Positions 54,538-64,000 of a stretch of 64,000 bases of DNA are shown here, piece after piece. Positions within the stretch are counted from its first letter, which is position 1; each line of letters begins with the position of its first letter. The translations under genes were made by a program, and so were the position numbers. Origin of the DNA: an uncultured Clostridia bacterium (GTDB taxonomy: Bacteria; Bacillota; Clostridia; Lachnospirales; CAG-274); contig CANQIA010000007.1 of assembly GCA_947624015.1 (NCBI GenBank), positions 26,271 to 90,270 of the forward strand, in the 5' to 3' direction. The notes beneath the pieces were generated by a model. The model ran no database searches, had not been told where the DNA came from, and saw only the letters and a list, made by a program, of their open reading frames with translations.

Positions 54538-55728
54538 ATGAGCCTTAATTCAACGCCTGCGTCAGACAGGATACACATAGGCATATTCGGCAGGAGAAAT
54601 GCGGGAAAATCCAGCATAATAAATGCCGTTACGGGACAGAGCCTTGCCATAGTTTCCGCTGTTAAGGGTACCACTACGGATCCCGTATACAAGGCAATGG
54701 AGCTTTTGCCCTTAGGTCCCGTTATGATAATAGATACTCCGGGTATTGACGATATGGGCGAGTTGGGAGCAAAAAGGATAGAAAAGGCTTACGATGTGCT
54801 TAACAAAACGGATATAGCATTGCTTGTAGCCGACGGCACACAGGGTATTTCCCATGAGGACAAGGAGATAATATCGGCTTTTGAGGCTAAGAAGCTGCCC
54901 TATATGATCATTATGAACAAGTGCGACCAAGTCACGGACAGATACGCTGTCCAAAATGGTATGTGGGTAAGCGCAAAAACAGGGGAAAGCATAAATGAGC
55001 TTAAAAATGCCATATCAAGGCTTGTGCCAAATGATGATACGACTCTCAAGATAATAGGCGATAAGCTCAAGCCCAACGATATGGTAGTCCTTGTGATACC
55101 TATTGACAAAGCTGCGCCAAAGGGAAGGCTTATACTTCCTCAGCAGCAGACCATAAGGGATATACTTGAGGCAGGAGCAACGGCGCTCGTTACAAGGGAT
55201 AGTGAGCTTAAAGCTACTCTTGAAAACTTGGGCAGGAAGCCTTCGTTGGTAATAACCGATTCACAGGCGTTCAATTACGTTAAAACAGTTGTTCCCGAGG
55301 ACGTGCTGCTCACATCGTTTTCAATACTGTTTGCCCGCTATAAGGGCGATCTGGAGGAAAATATAAGAGCGGTAAGGGTCATAGAGGATCTTGAAGACGG
55401 GGACAGAGTGCTTATTGCAGAGGGCTGTACCCACCACAGACAATGCGAGGACATAGGCACTGTAAAAATACCACGCTGGCTCAGATCCCATATCCGCAAG
55501 GATATTGAATATGAGTTTTGCAGCGGAAGGGAATTCCCCAAGGATCTGAGCAGATATAAGGCGGTAATTCACTGTGGAGGCTGTATGCTCAACGAAAAGG
55601 AAATGAAGCACAGGATATCCCTGTGCAGGGAGCAGGGCGTTCCCGTTACAAATTACGGCATATTCATTGCCTATACAAACGGCATACTTGAAAGAAGCCT
55701 GAAGGTATTTCCCGAAATAAAATTATAA
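54538..55728 (+). CDS. hydF: [FeFe] hydrogenase H-cluster maturation GTPase HydF
   Basis: 396 aa. HydF is the scaffold that carries the di-iron subcluster and hands it to the hydrogenase. The N-terminal GTPase has GRRNAGKSS, DTPGIDD and NKCD. The C-terminal iron-sulfur site is CTHH (C297, H299) and HCGGC (H345, C346, C349), matching CxHx(46-53)HCxxC. AAGGAGG lies 8 nt upstream. Confidence 0.96.
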   Translation: MSLNSTPASDRIHIGIFGRRNAGKSSIINAVTGQSLAIVSAVKGTTTDPVYKAMELLPLGPVMIIDTPGIDDMGELGAKRIEKAYDVLNKTDIALLVADGTQGISHEDKEIISAFEAKKLPYMIIMNKCDQVTDRYAVQNGMWVSAKTGESINELKNAISRLVPNDDTTLKIIGDKLKPNDMVVLVIPIDKAAPKGRLILPQQQTIRDILEAGATALVTRDSELKATLENLGRKPSLVITDSQAFNYVKTVVPEDVLLTSFSILFARYKGDLEENIRAVRVIEDLEDGDRVLIAEGCTHHRQCEDIGTVKIPRWLRSHIRKDIEYEFCSGREFPKDLSRYKAVIHCGGCMLNEKEMKHRISLCREQGVPVTNYGIFIAYTNGILERSLKVFPEIKL

Positions 55729-55730
55729 AA

Positions 55731-55772
55731 AAAGGGATATTGCATACATATGGATGCAATATCCCTTTTCTA
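55731..55772. terminator. Bidirectional terminator after hydF
   Basis: A perfect 15-bp stem (55731-55745 with 55754-55768) with an 8-nt loop, A-run before and T-run after. It serves hydF and the convergent SDR gene. Confidence 0.9.
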
Positions 55773-55792
55773 TATCCCCAATACCTTGAGTA

Positions 55793-56530
55793 TCAGATCA
55801 TACCTCCGTCAAGGTTGATGACCTGTCCCGTAATATAAGAGCTGTCCTTTTCCGCCAGGAAAAGAGCAAGCTTCGCCACTTCTTCGGGAGTTCCGAAACG
55901 TCCCATAGGTATCTCTCCCATAAGGTCGTATTTTTCTTCAACGGTAAGGAAGCTGTTCATTTTGGTGTCTATTACTCCGCAGGCAATTGCATTTACCCTT
56001 ATCTTGCTGGGAGCAAGCTCCTTTGCCAGAGAGCGTGTAAAGGCGTTCATTGCGCCCTTTGTGGCTGAATATATTGCCTCGCAGGAGGCTCCTGCCTGTC
56101 CCCACATTGAGGATATATTTATTATACTGCCTCTGTGTTCCTTTATCATATCCTGAAGTACAAGATGCGTACAGTTGATAGCCGAATAAAGGTTATTGTC
56201 TATTACATTTTTCCAGTCCTGGGGCTTCATTGTATTGAAAAGTCCCACATAGGATATACCGGCGTTGTTTACAAGCACGTCTATTCTTCCGAACTTGTTT
56301 ATTATTTTGCTTACGGCAGAGGAGGCTATCGTATAGTCGGACAGATCTCCCTGTAAGGCAAGTATATCGGGAGTATAGGCGGTAAGCTCCTTATAAGTGG
56401 CTTCCAGCTCCCTTGTGGAGCTTTTGCACATTATGGCTACATTGTAGCCTTCGGCTGCAAATAGGGCGGCTGTTGCTTTTCCTATTCCTCGTGATGAGCC
56501 TGTTACGAATACTGTCTTGTTGCCTATCAT
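55793..56530 (-). CDS. SDR-family reductase, YmfI/FabG-like
   Basis: 245 aa short-chain dehydrogenase. The NAD(P) motif is TGSSRGIG, followed by NNAG and the catalytic Ser, Tyr and Lys (ISS, YSATK). The segment SMWGQAGASCEAIYSATKGA resembles the YmfI family, which reduces 5-aminopentanone on elongation factor P in Bacillus; FabG-type ketoacyl reduction is the alternative. No acyl carrier or EF-P gene is nearby. ATG 56530 has GGGAGG 8 nt upstream. It is a single minus-strand gene. Confidence 0.82.
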   Translation of the reverse strand: MIGNKTVFVTGSSRGIGKATAALFAAEGYNVAIMCKSSTRELEATYKELTAYTPDILALQGDLSDYTIASSAVSKIINKFGRIDVLVNNAGISYVGLFNTMKPQDWKNVIDNNLYSAINCTHLVLQDMIKEHRGSIINISSMWGQAGASCEAIYSATKGAMNAFTRSLAKELAPSKIRVNAIACGVIDTKMNSFLTVEEKYDLMGEIPMGRFGTPEEVAKLALFLAEKDSSYITGQVINLDGGMI

Positions 56531-56645
56531 ATGTATGCCTCCCATTAAATTTTTATTATTTTTATTTAATTATATTGAAATTATTTTCCTATAATGTTAT
56601 CATATCCTAGTATGAAATTTATTGCAAGGAGAATTTGAAAAAATT

Positions 56646-57986
56646 ATGAAGGAATTATTCAAGGACAAGGTTTTTCTTAAGAATATAACGGGTCTTGCAA
56701 TACCCATTATGCTTAACGAGCTTATCAATTCTCTTATAAATATAATGGATACCTTTATGACGGGAAAGCTTGGCGCCGCCAGTGTTACGGCTGTGGGTCT
56801 GAGCAATCAGGTATTTTTCCTCTTTGTACTGATATGCTTCGGTATATCCAGCGGAGCCTCCATATTTATGGGACAGTACTGGGGCAGCGGAGATATAAAA
56901 GGCGTCAGAAAGGTAATGGGCATAGGGCTTATCATGTCCGAGATAGCCGCCTTTGTGTTTTTTCTCGGCACAAGAGTTTTTCCGGGAAATGTGATGCACA
57001 TATATTCAAGGGATAATGAAGTGATAGAGCTGGGTATAGGCTATCTTAAAATAATAGGCTTCAGCTATTTCATAACCGCATTTACCACTACGGTAAACGC
57101 TTCTCTCAAGGCTATCGGAGAAGCCAAGCAGCCTATGTTTACAACGCTTTTATCTCTTGTTTCAAACATAGTGTTCAATTCCATATTCATATTTGCCATG
57201 CATATGGGCGTAAGAGGTGCCGCCTTGGGTACGCTGTGCGCTCGTTCAATAGAGATGAGCGTACAGTTAATACTTATAATCGTAAGGAAAATACCTGTAT
57301 TGGCGCCGAAATTTTCAGAATATGTAAAATGGGACAGAAAATTCATATCAAAGTATGCGGCAGTTGCCACTCCCGTGCTTTTCAACGAGTTTATGTGGGC
57401 GCTGGGAACCACAATATACAATATAGCCTATAAGTACAGCGGCACTCAGTCTCAGGCTGCGGTACAGGTGGCAGGCTCGGTACAGAATCTTTTTGTTGTA
57501 TCGGGCTTTGGCATAGGCGCTGCCTGCGGTATCATAATAAGCAATACCCTTGGCGCAAAAGATAAAGAAAGGGCAATAGACTACGCCTTCAGATCCACGG
57601 GGCTTACGGCTTTGTTTTCTGTAATATCAGGCGTGATATTGGCTATTCTGGCGCCTTTTATAATAAGCTTTTTCGATATAGATGAGCTTGGGCAGAAATA
57701 TGCTCTTTACATGGTATATATTGTGGCAGTAGGCTTGACCATAAAAAATCTCAACTACATAAATATAGTGGGTATACTCAGAAACGGCGGAGATACCCTT
57801 TTCGGACTTATAACGGATACCGCAAGCGTATGGTTCATAGGCATACCCATGGCGTTTCTGGGTTCCAAGATACTGGGGCTGCCTATATATATAACATATG
57901 CTATGGTATATTCAGAGGAATTTTTCAAGCTTATATTCAGCGAGGCGAGAGTCCTCAAGAAAAAGTGGGCAAACACGGTTATATAG
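56646..57986 (+). CDS. MATE-family efflux transporter
   Basis: 446 aa with about twelve membrane segments in two halves. The N-terminal half has LAIPIMLNELINSLINIMDTFM and the family's GLSNQVFFLF region; the second half repeats a similar pattern (AAVATPVLFNEFMWALG). MATE proteins export drugs or metabolites using Na+ or H+ gradients; the substrate cannot be inferred. ATG 56646 is likely, though AAGGAG is 14 nt away; an in-frame TTG at 56622 lies before that site. Confidence 0.9.
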   Translation: MKELFKDKVFLKNITGLAIPIMLNELINSLINIMDTFMTGKLGAASVTAVGLSNQVFFLFVLICFGISSGASIFMGQYWGSGDIKGVRKVMGIGLIMSEIAAFVFFLGTRVFPGNVMHIYSRDNEVIELGIGYLKIIGFSYFITAFTTTVNASLKAIGEAKQPMFTTLLSLVSNIVFNSIFIFAMHMGVRGAALGTLCARSIEMSVQLILIIVRKIPVLAPKFSEYVKWDRKFISKYAAVATPVLFNEFMWALGTTIYNIAYKYSGTQSQAAVQVAGSVQNLFVVSGFGIGAACGIIISNTLGAKDKERAIDYAFRSTGLTALFSVISGVILAILAPFIISFFDIDELGQKYALYMVYIVAVGLTIKNLNYINIVGILRNGGDTLFGLITDTASVWFIGIPMAFLGSKILGLPIYITYAMVYSEEFFKLIFSEARVLKKKWANTVI

Positions 57987-58029
57987 TATCTGCTTTTGCA
58001 TAAAATTTTAAATGAGGCGGTGTTTGTAT

Positions 58030-59226
58030 ATGAATAATGAATTTAAAAAGGGTTTTTTGTACGGCATACTTACCGTAATAGCTCTGGCTATGGCGGCAAA
58101 TGCCGCATACACATGTTATAGGGTCTATGCCAAAAAGGACTTCGGTTATGAGGCAAAGGCAAGGACGATATACAATATTGCAGATAAGAACTATGTGGGA
58201 GACATAGACGAAAAGAAGGTATTCGAGGGAATATATCTGGGAATGCTTTACGACTCTACGGACAAATATTCTACATATATTTCTGCCGAGGATTATGAGG
58301 ATTACAAAATAAAGACAACAGGCAACTATGTAGGCATAGGCGCCCTTATGACAATAGACGCCAACGATTACAGCATAATAGTAAATACGGTGTATGAAAA
58401 TTCTCCTGCAGCAGCATCCGGTCTTAAGCCGGGAGATAAGCTTATAGAGGTAGAGGGCAAAAAGGTAAATTATGACAACTATGCCGACGCTGTGGATATG
58501 GTAAGAGGAAAGGCAGGCACAGCCGTTAAGCTAAAGCTTTTCAGACCCTCGGACAATACCACGTACGAAGCCGATGTAACAAGGGCGGATATAGATCAGC
58601 CTACTGTGGCAAGCGCAGTAATAGACGAAAATATAGGCTATATAAAGTTAGGCGGTTTTGAATCCGTTACATACGATCAGTATATGAACGAGTACAAAAA
58701 GCTGAGAGATCAAGGCATAAGCTCTCTTATTATTGACCTGAGAGATAATCCCGGAGGGCTTCTTGACGTAGTTGCAAAGATAGCCGATGAGCTTATCCCC
58801 AAAGGGGTCATAACCTATACCGAGGATAAGAACGGCAAGAAAGAGTATATAAATTCGGCGGAAAATGAAATTGACATACCCCTTGTCGTGCTTGTGAACG
58901 AACACAGCGCATCGGCTTCGGAGCTATTGACCGCTGCCGTAAAGGATACGGGCAAGGGTACCATAATAGGCAAGAATACCTATGGCAAAGGCGTTGTACA
59001 GACTACATTTCCCCTTACGGACGGAAGCGCCGTAAAGCTTACCACAGCCAGATACTATACGCCTAAGGGAGAGTGTATAGACGGCAAGGGCGTTGCTCCC
59101 GATATAGAGGTGACCAATCCTGCCGATTATGAGCTGCCGGTAGTGGCAGGTACAGACGCCGATTATAATACGGAATATGACCTACAGCTAAAAAAGGCTG
59201 TGGAGAAATTGGAGCAAGCGCATTGA
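58030..59226 (+). CDS. S41-family C-terminal processing peptidase
   Basis: 398 aa. A membrane anchor or signal segment (~8-28) is followed by a short helical region, a PDZ domain (~95-180, with NSPAAASGLKPGDKLIEVEG) and the peptidase core, with catalytic Ser in EHSASASELLTAA and Lys in GKNTYGKGVVQTTF. It acts outside the membrane, trimming exported or envelope proteins. ATG 58030 has GAGGCGGTG upstream; an ATG six codons earlier overlaps that site. glyA follows after 80 nt. Confidence 0.93.
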   Translation: MNNEFKKGFLYGILTVIALAMAANAAYTCYRVYAKKDFGYEAKARTIYNIADKNYVGDIDEKKVFEGIYLGMLYDSTDKYSTYISAEDYEDYKIKTTGNYVGIGALMTIDANDYSIIVNTVYENSPAAASGLKPGDKLIEVEGKKVNYDNYADAVDMVRGKAGTAVKLKLFRPSDNTTYEADVTRADIDQPTVASAVIDENIGYIKLGGFESVTYDQYMNEYKKLRDQGISSLIIDLRDNPGGLLDVVAKIADELIPKGVITYTEDKNGKKEYINSAENEIDIPLVVLVNEHSASASELLTAAVKDTGKGTIIGKNTYGKGVVQTTFPLTDGSAVKLTTARYYTPKGECIDGKGVAPDIEVTNPADYELPVVAGTDADYNTEYDLQLKKAVEKLEQAH

Positions 59227-59306
59227 CAACAGAGAGTATTTGTATTAAACTAAAGTAAATCAGATGGTAAACCCTATTTTATTTGATCAACCACAGGAGG
59301 ATTGTT

Positions 59307-60545
59307 ATGTACGATTTTGAAAACATCAGAAAAACCGACCCGGAGATAGCGGCGGCAATAGATGCCGAGCTTGCAAGACAGAGAAAAAACATTGAGCTTA
59401 TAGCTTCCGAAAACTTTGTTTCAAAGGCAGTTATGGCTGCAATGGGTTCTCCTCTTACAAACAAGTATGCCGAGGGCTATCCGGGAAAGAGATATTACGG
59501 CGGCTGCGATAAGGTGGATATAGCCGAGAACCTTGCAAGAGACAGAGCGTGCAAGCTTTTTGGCGCAGAGCATGCCAATGTGCAGCCCCATTCGGGCGCT
59601 CAGGCGAATATGGCTGTATTCTTTGCAGTTCTTAAGCCCGGCGATACGGTAATGGGTATGAATCTGGCTCACGGAGGTCATCTTACTCACGGTTCCCCGG
59701 TAAATATGAGCGGTAAGCAATATAATATAGTACCCTATGGCGTAAGCGAGGAAACAGGCACTATCGATTATGACCGGGTAAGACGTATTGCTCACGAAAA
59801 CAAGCCCAAGCTTATAATAGCGGGAGCTTCCGCATATTCCAGAATAATAGATTTTAAGTTCTTCAGCGATGTGGCAAAAGAGGTAGGAGCATATCTTATG
59901 GTGGATATGGCGCATATTGCAGGACTTGTGGCGGCAGGTCTTCATCCAAGCCCGGTACCCTATGCGGACTTTGTGACCACTACTACCCACAAGACATTAA
60001 GAGGTCCCAGAGGCGGTATGATACTGTGCAAGGAGGAACATGCAAAGCTTATCGATAAGGCTATTTTCCCCGGTATACAGGGCGGTCCTCTTATGCATAT
60101 CATAGCTGCAAAGGCGGTTTGCTTCAAGGAGGCTCTGGAGCCTGAATTTAAGCAATACGCAAAGCAGGTAGTTGCCAATGCCAAGGTGCTGAGCGAAAGA
60201 CTTATTGAAAACGGCTTCAACATAGTATCAGGCGGTACCGACAATCATCTTATGCTTGTGGATCTGAGACCTATGGGCATAACAGGTAAGGAGCTTGAAA
60301 CAAGACTTGACGAAGTGGGTATCACATGTAACAAGAACGCCATACCCTTCGATCCCGAAAAGCCTTCTGTTACAAGCGGCATAAGACTTGGTACTCCCGC
60401 AGCCACCACAAGAGGAATGGTAGAAGAGGATATGAAGGAAATAGCCGACATAATAACCCTTGTTGCCAAGGATTATGACGCCAACAAAGCTGAGGCAGCC
60501 GAAAGAGTTGCCGCCATTACCGGCAAGTACCCCTTATATGCGTAA
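59307..60545 (+). CDS. glyA: Serine hydroxymethyltransferase
   Basis: 412 aa. It interconverts serine and glycine while moving a one-carbon unit to tetrahydrofolate. Family motifs are [39 protein letters not shown] and the PLP lysine in [20 protein letters not shown] lies 7 nt upstream of ATG 59307. No T-box or purine riboswitch is seen before it. Confidence 0.97.
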   Translation: MYDFENIRKTDPEIAAAIDAELARQRKNIELIASENFVSKAVMAAMGSPLTNKYAEGYPGKRYYGGCDKVDIAENLARDRACKLFGAEHANVQPHSGAQANMAVFFAVLKPGDTVMGMNLAHGGHLTHGSPVNMSGKQYNIVPYGVSEETGTIDYDRVRRIAHENKPKLIIAGASAYSRIIDFKFFSDVAKEVGAYLMVDMAHIAGLVAAGLHPSPVPYADFVTTTTHKTLRGPRGGMILCKEEHAKLIDKAIFPGIQGGPLMHIIAAKAVCFKEALEPEFKQYAKQVVANAKVLSERLIENGFNIVSGGTDNHLMLVDLRPMGITGKELETRLDEVGITCNKNAIPFDPEKPSVTSGIRLGTPAATTRGMVEEDMKEIADIITLVAKDYDANKAEAAERVAAITGKYPLYA

Positions 60546-60561
60546 AAAATAAAATTAACCC

Positions 60562-60590
60562 TTTACAAATTGCCGAAAAGATATTATAAT
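60562..60590 (+). promoter_or_regulatory. Promoter of the ileS leader
   Basis: TTTACA at 60562-60567, 17-nt spacer, perfect TATAAT at 60585-60590. Transcription would begin near 60597, the start of the T-box. Confidence 0.85.
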
Positions 60591-60596
60591 GATAGA

Positions 60597-60844
60597 GATT
60601 GTTAAACACGATAGCGGAGAGAGTAGCATTTATGTGTATCCAACAGAGAGTCGGGCAAGGTGGGAGCCGACGGAGAGCGTATATGTGAAGATCACTTTGG
60701 CTGTGGCGCACCGAAAGCTTTATTTTCAGAGCAAGTAGATTGTGACGTTTCCTGCGTTAAGGGATAATGAGAGGATATTTTTATATATCAATTCAGGTGG
60801 TACCACGCTGCTGCGTCCTGTCGGACACAGCAGCTTTTTTATTA
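60597..60844 (+). promoter_or_regulatory. T-box riboswitch sensing tRNA-Ile, upstream of ileS
   Basis: The leader has AGAGAG near the 5' side of stem I, a specifier-loop segment GAAGATCAC with ATC (Ile) at 60691-60693, and the T-box bulge TGGTACC at 60798-60804. The terminator is a 7-bp GCTGCTG/CAGCAGC stem (60807-60813 with 60828-60834) extended by GTCC/GGAC, then TTTTTT. Uncharged tRNA-Ile should induce ileS. It fills the glyA-ileS gap. Confidence 0.94.
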
Positions 60845-60865
60845 ATTGAAAGGAGAAATTTTCCA

Positions 60866-63800
60866 ATGTACGATAAGGTAAGTACAAATCTCGATTTCGT
60901 TGAAAGAGAAAAAGAGATATTAAACTTCTGGAAGGAAAAGGATATTTTCGGTCAGTCTATCAAGGCAAGGGAAAACTGTCCCGTATTTACATTTTACGAC
61001 GGACCTCCCACTGCCAACGGCAAGCCTCATATAGGACATATATTGACAAGAGTAATAAAGGATCTTATACCACGATATAAGACAATGAAGGGCTACAAGG
61101 TGCTGAGAAAGGCAGGTTGGGATACTCATGGTCTGCCTGTTGAGCTGGAGGTTGAAAAGCAGCTTGGTATAAGCGGAAAGCCTCAGATAGAGGATTACGG
61201 AGTAGAACCCTTTATAAAGAAGTGTAAGGATTCCGTATTCGTATATGAAAGCTTATGGAGAGAAATGAGCGACAGAGTAGGCTTTTGGGCGGATATGGAC
61301 GATCCCTATGTTACCTATCACAATGATTATATAGAATCCGAATGGTGGGCTTTAAAGAAGATATGGGAAAAGGGACTTCTCTATAAGGGTCATAAGATAG
61401 TGCCCTATTGTCCGAGATGCGGCACCGCTCTTTCTTCCCATGAGGTGGCTCAGGGCTATAAAAATGTGAAAGAAACATCATGTATAGCAAGATTTAAGGT
61501 CATCGGTCAGGACAATACCTATTTCCTTGCATGGACAACAACTCCGTGGACATTGCCTTCAAACACCGCTCTTTGCGTAAACAAGAAGGAAAATTATTCA
61601 AAGGTAAAGGCTGCCGACGGCTGTATATATATTATGGCTGAGGCGCTCCTTGACGATATAGTAAAGGAATATCAGGTAATAGAGACCTATAAGGGCGAAG
61701 ATTTGGTGGGCATGGATTACGAGCCTCTCTTCCCCTATGCAAAGCCCGATAAGAGAGCCTTTTTCGTAACAGAAGACGATTATGTAACTCTTACAGACGG
61801 TACAGGTATAGTTCATATAGCTCCTGCCTTCGGCGAGGATGACGCAAGAGTCGGCAGACGCTTTGACCTGCCCTTTATACAGCTTGTAAACGACCAAGGC
61901 TGCTTTACGGAAGAAGTAGAGGGTCTTGCAGGCGTGTTCGTAAAGGACGGAGATAAGGAAATATTAAAGCGCCTTGAGGAAAGCGGTAAGTTATATGCAG
62001 CCATTCCTTTTGAGCATGATTATCCCTTCTGCTGGCGCTGTGATACGCCGCTTCTCTACTATGCAAGAGATACATGGTTCATAGAGATGACAAAGGTAAG
62101 AGACGATCTTTTAAAGAACAACAATACCGTAAACTGGATGCCTGACAATATAAAGACAGGACGCTTCGGCAATTTCCTTGAAAATGTTATCGACTGGGGT
62201 CTTTCAAGAGAGAGATACTGGGGTACGCCCCTGCCCATATGGGAGTGTAAGTGCGGTCACAGACATGCCATAGGTTCCATTGCAGAGCTTAAGAAAATGA
62301 GCGATAACTGTCCCGATGAAATAGAGCTGCATAAGCCTTATATAGATGCTGTTGAGCTGAACTGTCCAAAGTGCGGCGGCAAGATGCACAGAGTACCCGA
62401 GGTCATAGACTGTTGGTTCGATTCGGGTTCAATGCCCTTTGCTCAGTGGCACTATCCCTTTGAAAACAAGGAGATATTCGACGAGAACTATCCTGCCGAC
62501 TTTATTTCAGAGGCAATAGATCAGACAAGAGGCTGGTTCTACACTCTTATGGCTATTTCAACTCTTATATTTGACAAAAGCCCTTATAAGAATGTTATAG
62601 TATTAGGTCATGTACAGGACAGAGAGGGCAGAAAGATGTCCAAGCATCTTGGCAACGTAGTCGATCCCTGGTCAGTGCTGGATAATCAGGGAGCAGACGC
62701 CGTAAGGTGGTATTTCTATGCCAATTCGGCTCCGTGGCTGCCTAACAGATTTGACGACAAGGCAGTAAACGAGTATCAGAGGAAATTTATGGGTACGCTA
62801 TGGAACACATATGCTTTCTTTGTACTCTATGCCAATATAGATAATTTCGATCCCACAAAATATAAGCTGGAATACGATAAGCTTGCGCCTATGGACAAGT
62901 GGGTGCTTTCAAAGTTAAATACCCTTGTGGGCTTTGTGGACAGATCCCTTGACAGCTACAAGATAACAGAGTCCGCAAGAGCTATGGCTGATTTTGTGGA
63001 CGAGCTTTCAAACTGGTATGTAAGACGTTCAAGAGAGCGCTTCTGGGGTAAGGATATGCCACAGGACAAGGTAAACGCCTATATGACCCTTTACACGGTG
63101 CTTGTAACAATGGCTAAGCTTTCTGCACCTTTTACGCCCTTTATGGCTGAGAATATGTATCAGAACCTTGTGAGAAAGGTAGATAAAAACGCTCCCGAGT
63201 CAGTACATCTTTGCGACTTCCCCAAGGCTGACGAGTCTATGATAGACGATAAGCTGGAGGTAAATATGGAGCTTGTGCTTTCAATAGTGGTTGCGGGTCG
63301 TGCTGCCAGAAACACTGCCAATATAAAGAACAGACAGCCCATAGGCAATATGTATGTACAGGCTGAAAAGCAGCTTGACAAGGAGTACTACGATATAATA
63401 CTTGACGAGCTGAACGTAAAGAATGTAGAGTTCGTCGAGGATGCTTCCAAATTTACAAGCTACAGCTTTAAGCCTCAACTGAGGACTCTGGGCAGACGTT
63501 ACGGCAAGCTTGTGCCTGCCATAGGCGAGTATCTGAGAAACGGCGACGGCAACGCTCTTATGGATGAGCTTAAGACAAAGGGCGTTATCAAGTTTACAGT
63601 TGAAGGCACAGAGATAGAGCTTTCAGAGGAGGATGTGCTTACTGAGACGGCGCAGGCAGAAGGCTATGTTGCCGAAAGCGACAAGTCCACTACCGTTGTG
63701 CTTTGCACAGAGCTTTCTCCGGAGCTTATTGAGGAGGGCTTTGTAAGAGAGCTTGTTTCCAAGATACAGACTATGAGAAAGGAAGCCGATTTTGAGGTTC

Positions 63801-63979
63801 TTGACAGAATAAAGGTATATTACAAGGACAACGACAAAATAGCCGAAATATTCGACCGTAACAAGGAAGCTATTTCCACAGACGTGCTTGCAGACGACAT
63901 TTGCGAAGGCACTGCCGCTATAAGCAAGGAATGGAATATAAACGGCGAAACCGTTACTCTCGGCGTTGAAAAGAACTAA
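60866..63979 (+). CDS. ileS: Isoleucyl-tRNA synthetase, long (type 2-like) form
   Basis: 1037 aa, class Ia. HIGH is at residues 55-58 (GKPHIGHIL) and the KMSKS loop reads KMSKH at 590-594 (GRKMSKHLGNVVDPW). The editing domain (~190-400), with AWTTTPWTLPSNTAL, the anticodon-binding domain (~690-850) and a C-terminal tail follow. The length and KMSKHLGN fit the eukaryote-like type 2 class, whose members are often mupirocin-insensitive; no phenotype is shown here. ATG 60866 has AAAGGAG upstream. Its expression is controlled by the Ile T-box. Confidence 0.96.
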   Translation: MYDKVSTNLDFVEREKEILNFWKEKDIFGQSIKARENCPVFTFYDGPPTANGKPHIGHILTRVIKDLIPRYKTMKGYKVLRKAGWDTHGLPVELEVEKQLGISGKPQIEDYGVEPFIKKCKDSVFVYESLWREMSDRVGFWADMDDPYVTYHNDYIESEWWALKKIWEKGLLYKGHKIVPYCPRCGTALSSHEVAQGYKNVKETSCIARFKVIGQDNTYFLAWTTTPWTLPSNTALCVNKKENYSKVKAADGCIYIMAEALLDDIVKEYQVIETYKGEDLVGMDYEPLFPYAKPDKRAFFVTEDDYVTLTDGTGIVHIAPAFGEDDARVGRRFDLPFIQLVNDQGCFTEEVEGLAGVFVKDGDKEILKRLEESGKLYAAIPFEHDYPFCWRCDTPLLYYARDTWFIEMTKVRDDLLKNNNTVNWMPDNIKTGRFGNFLENVIDWGLSRERYWGTPLPIWECKCGHRHAIGSIAELKKMSDNCPDEIELHKPYIDAVELNCPKCGGKMHRVPEVIDCWFDSGSMPFAQWHYPFENKEIFDENYPADFISEAIDQTRGWFYTLMAISTLIFDKSPYKNVIVLGHVQDREGRKMSKHLGNVVDPWSVLDNQGADAVRWYFYANSAPWLPNRFDDKAVNEYQRKFMGTLWNTYAFFVLYANIDNFDPTKYKLEYDKLAPMDKWVLSKLNTLVGFVDRSLDSYKITESARAMADFVDELSNWYVRRSRERFWGKDMPQDKVNAYMTLYTVLVTMAKLSAPFTPFMAENMYQNLVRKVDKNAPESVHLCDFPKADESMIDDKLEVNMELVLSIVVAGRAARNTANIKNRQPIGNMYVQAEKQLDKEYYDIILDELNVKNVEFVEDASKFTSYSFKPQLRTLGRRYGKLVPAIGEYLRNGDGNALMDELKTKGVIKFTVEGTEIELSEEDVLTETAQAEGYVAESDKSTTVVLCTELSPELIEEGFVRELVSKIQTMRKEADFEVLDRIKVYYKDNDKIAEIFDRNKEAISTDVLADDICEGTAAISKEWNINGETVTLGVEKN

Positions 63980-64000
63980 ATAATAAAAAACACCGCAGAT

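Noticed and set aside
1..64000. tRNA or rRNA genes, phage genes, transposases and restriction or other defence systems
   Set aside because: None was seen on either strand; the tRNA-like complementarity at 11.7 and 60.7 kb belongs to T-box leaders.

Overview
The window looks like a chromosomal segment of an anaerobic, low-GC Gram-positive bacterium of class Clostridia, probably a gut or rumen relative of Lachnospiraceae or Monoglobus-like pectin degraders. The evidence is a complete S10-spc-alpha ribosomal block in Firmicutes order, T-box leaders before leuA and ileS, an ispH-rpsA fusion, [FeFe]-hydrogenase maturases, lipoprotein-type binding proteins, strong GGAGG ribosome binding sites, and heavy use of ATA and AGA codons. 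The exact taxon cannot be fixed from the sequence alone. I see no rRNA, tRNA, CRISPR array, prophage or insertion-sequence transposase.

Layout. 1-3.0 kb: rsgA-rpe-thiN-L,D-transpeptidase, tightly coupled. 3.3-11.6 kb: a plant cell-wall island with a multidomain secreted pectate lyase ending in a dockerin-like module, a 580-bp hairpin-rich non-coding region bounded by inverted repeat units, a PL26/YetA-like rhamnogalacturonan lyase candidate, and a divergent AraC regulator. 11.6-13.7 kb: T-box(Leu)-leuA. 13.8-26.9 kb: the S10 and spc ribosomal operons with secY, adk, map, a KOW protein, infA and rpmJ. 26.9-30.2 kb: the alpha operon (rpsM, rpsK, rpsD, rpoA, rplQ) with its own promoter and leader. 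30.3-33.8 kb: a MerR regulator, a HIT protein, cardiolipin synthase and a copper-amine-oxidase-N-like secreted protein. 33.9-38.2 kb: potABCD. 38.2-40.0 kb: a large secreted protein of unknown function. 40.0-42.3 kb: an aconitase-family hydratase on the minus strand. 42.6-48.0 kb: RpiR regulator, HI0933-type flavoprotein, aroH-cmk fusion, ispH-rpsA fusion. 48.1-52.7 kb: livJHMGF. 52.8-55.7 kb: TM1266-type regulator, hydG, hydF. 55.8-59.2 kb: SDR reductase, MATE exporter, S41 peptidase. 59.3-64.0 kb: glyA, then T-box(Ile)-ileS.

Most of the window is core information processing and metabolism. The parts that deserve attention are: (1) PotA, whose C-terminal TOBE domain is split by about 165 residues holding two copies of an Ig-like surface-protein-type repeat; (2) the hairpin-rich repeat region next to the pectate lyase; (3) the aroH-cmk and ispH-rpsA fusions, the latter with a ribosome binding site inside the gene that could release free S1, and with a repetitive amphipathic tail; (4) phased A-tracts and a structured leader in front of the S10 operon; (5) the dockerin-like end of the pectate lyase. 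No single wholly new multi-gene system is evident; the PotA insertion is the strongest candidate for something undescribed. All family assignments come from reading the translated sequences; no database search was run.
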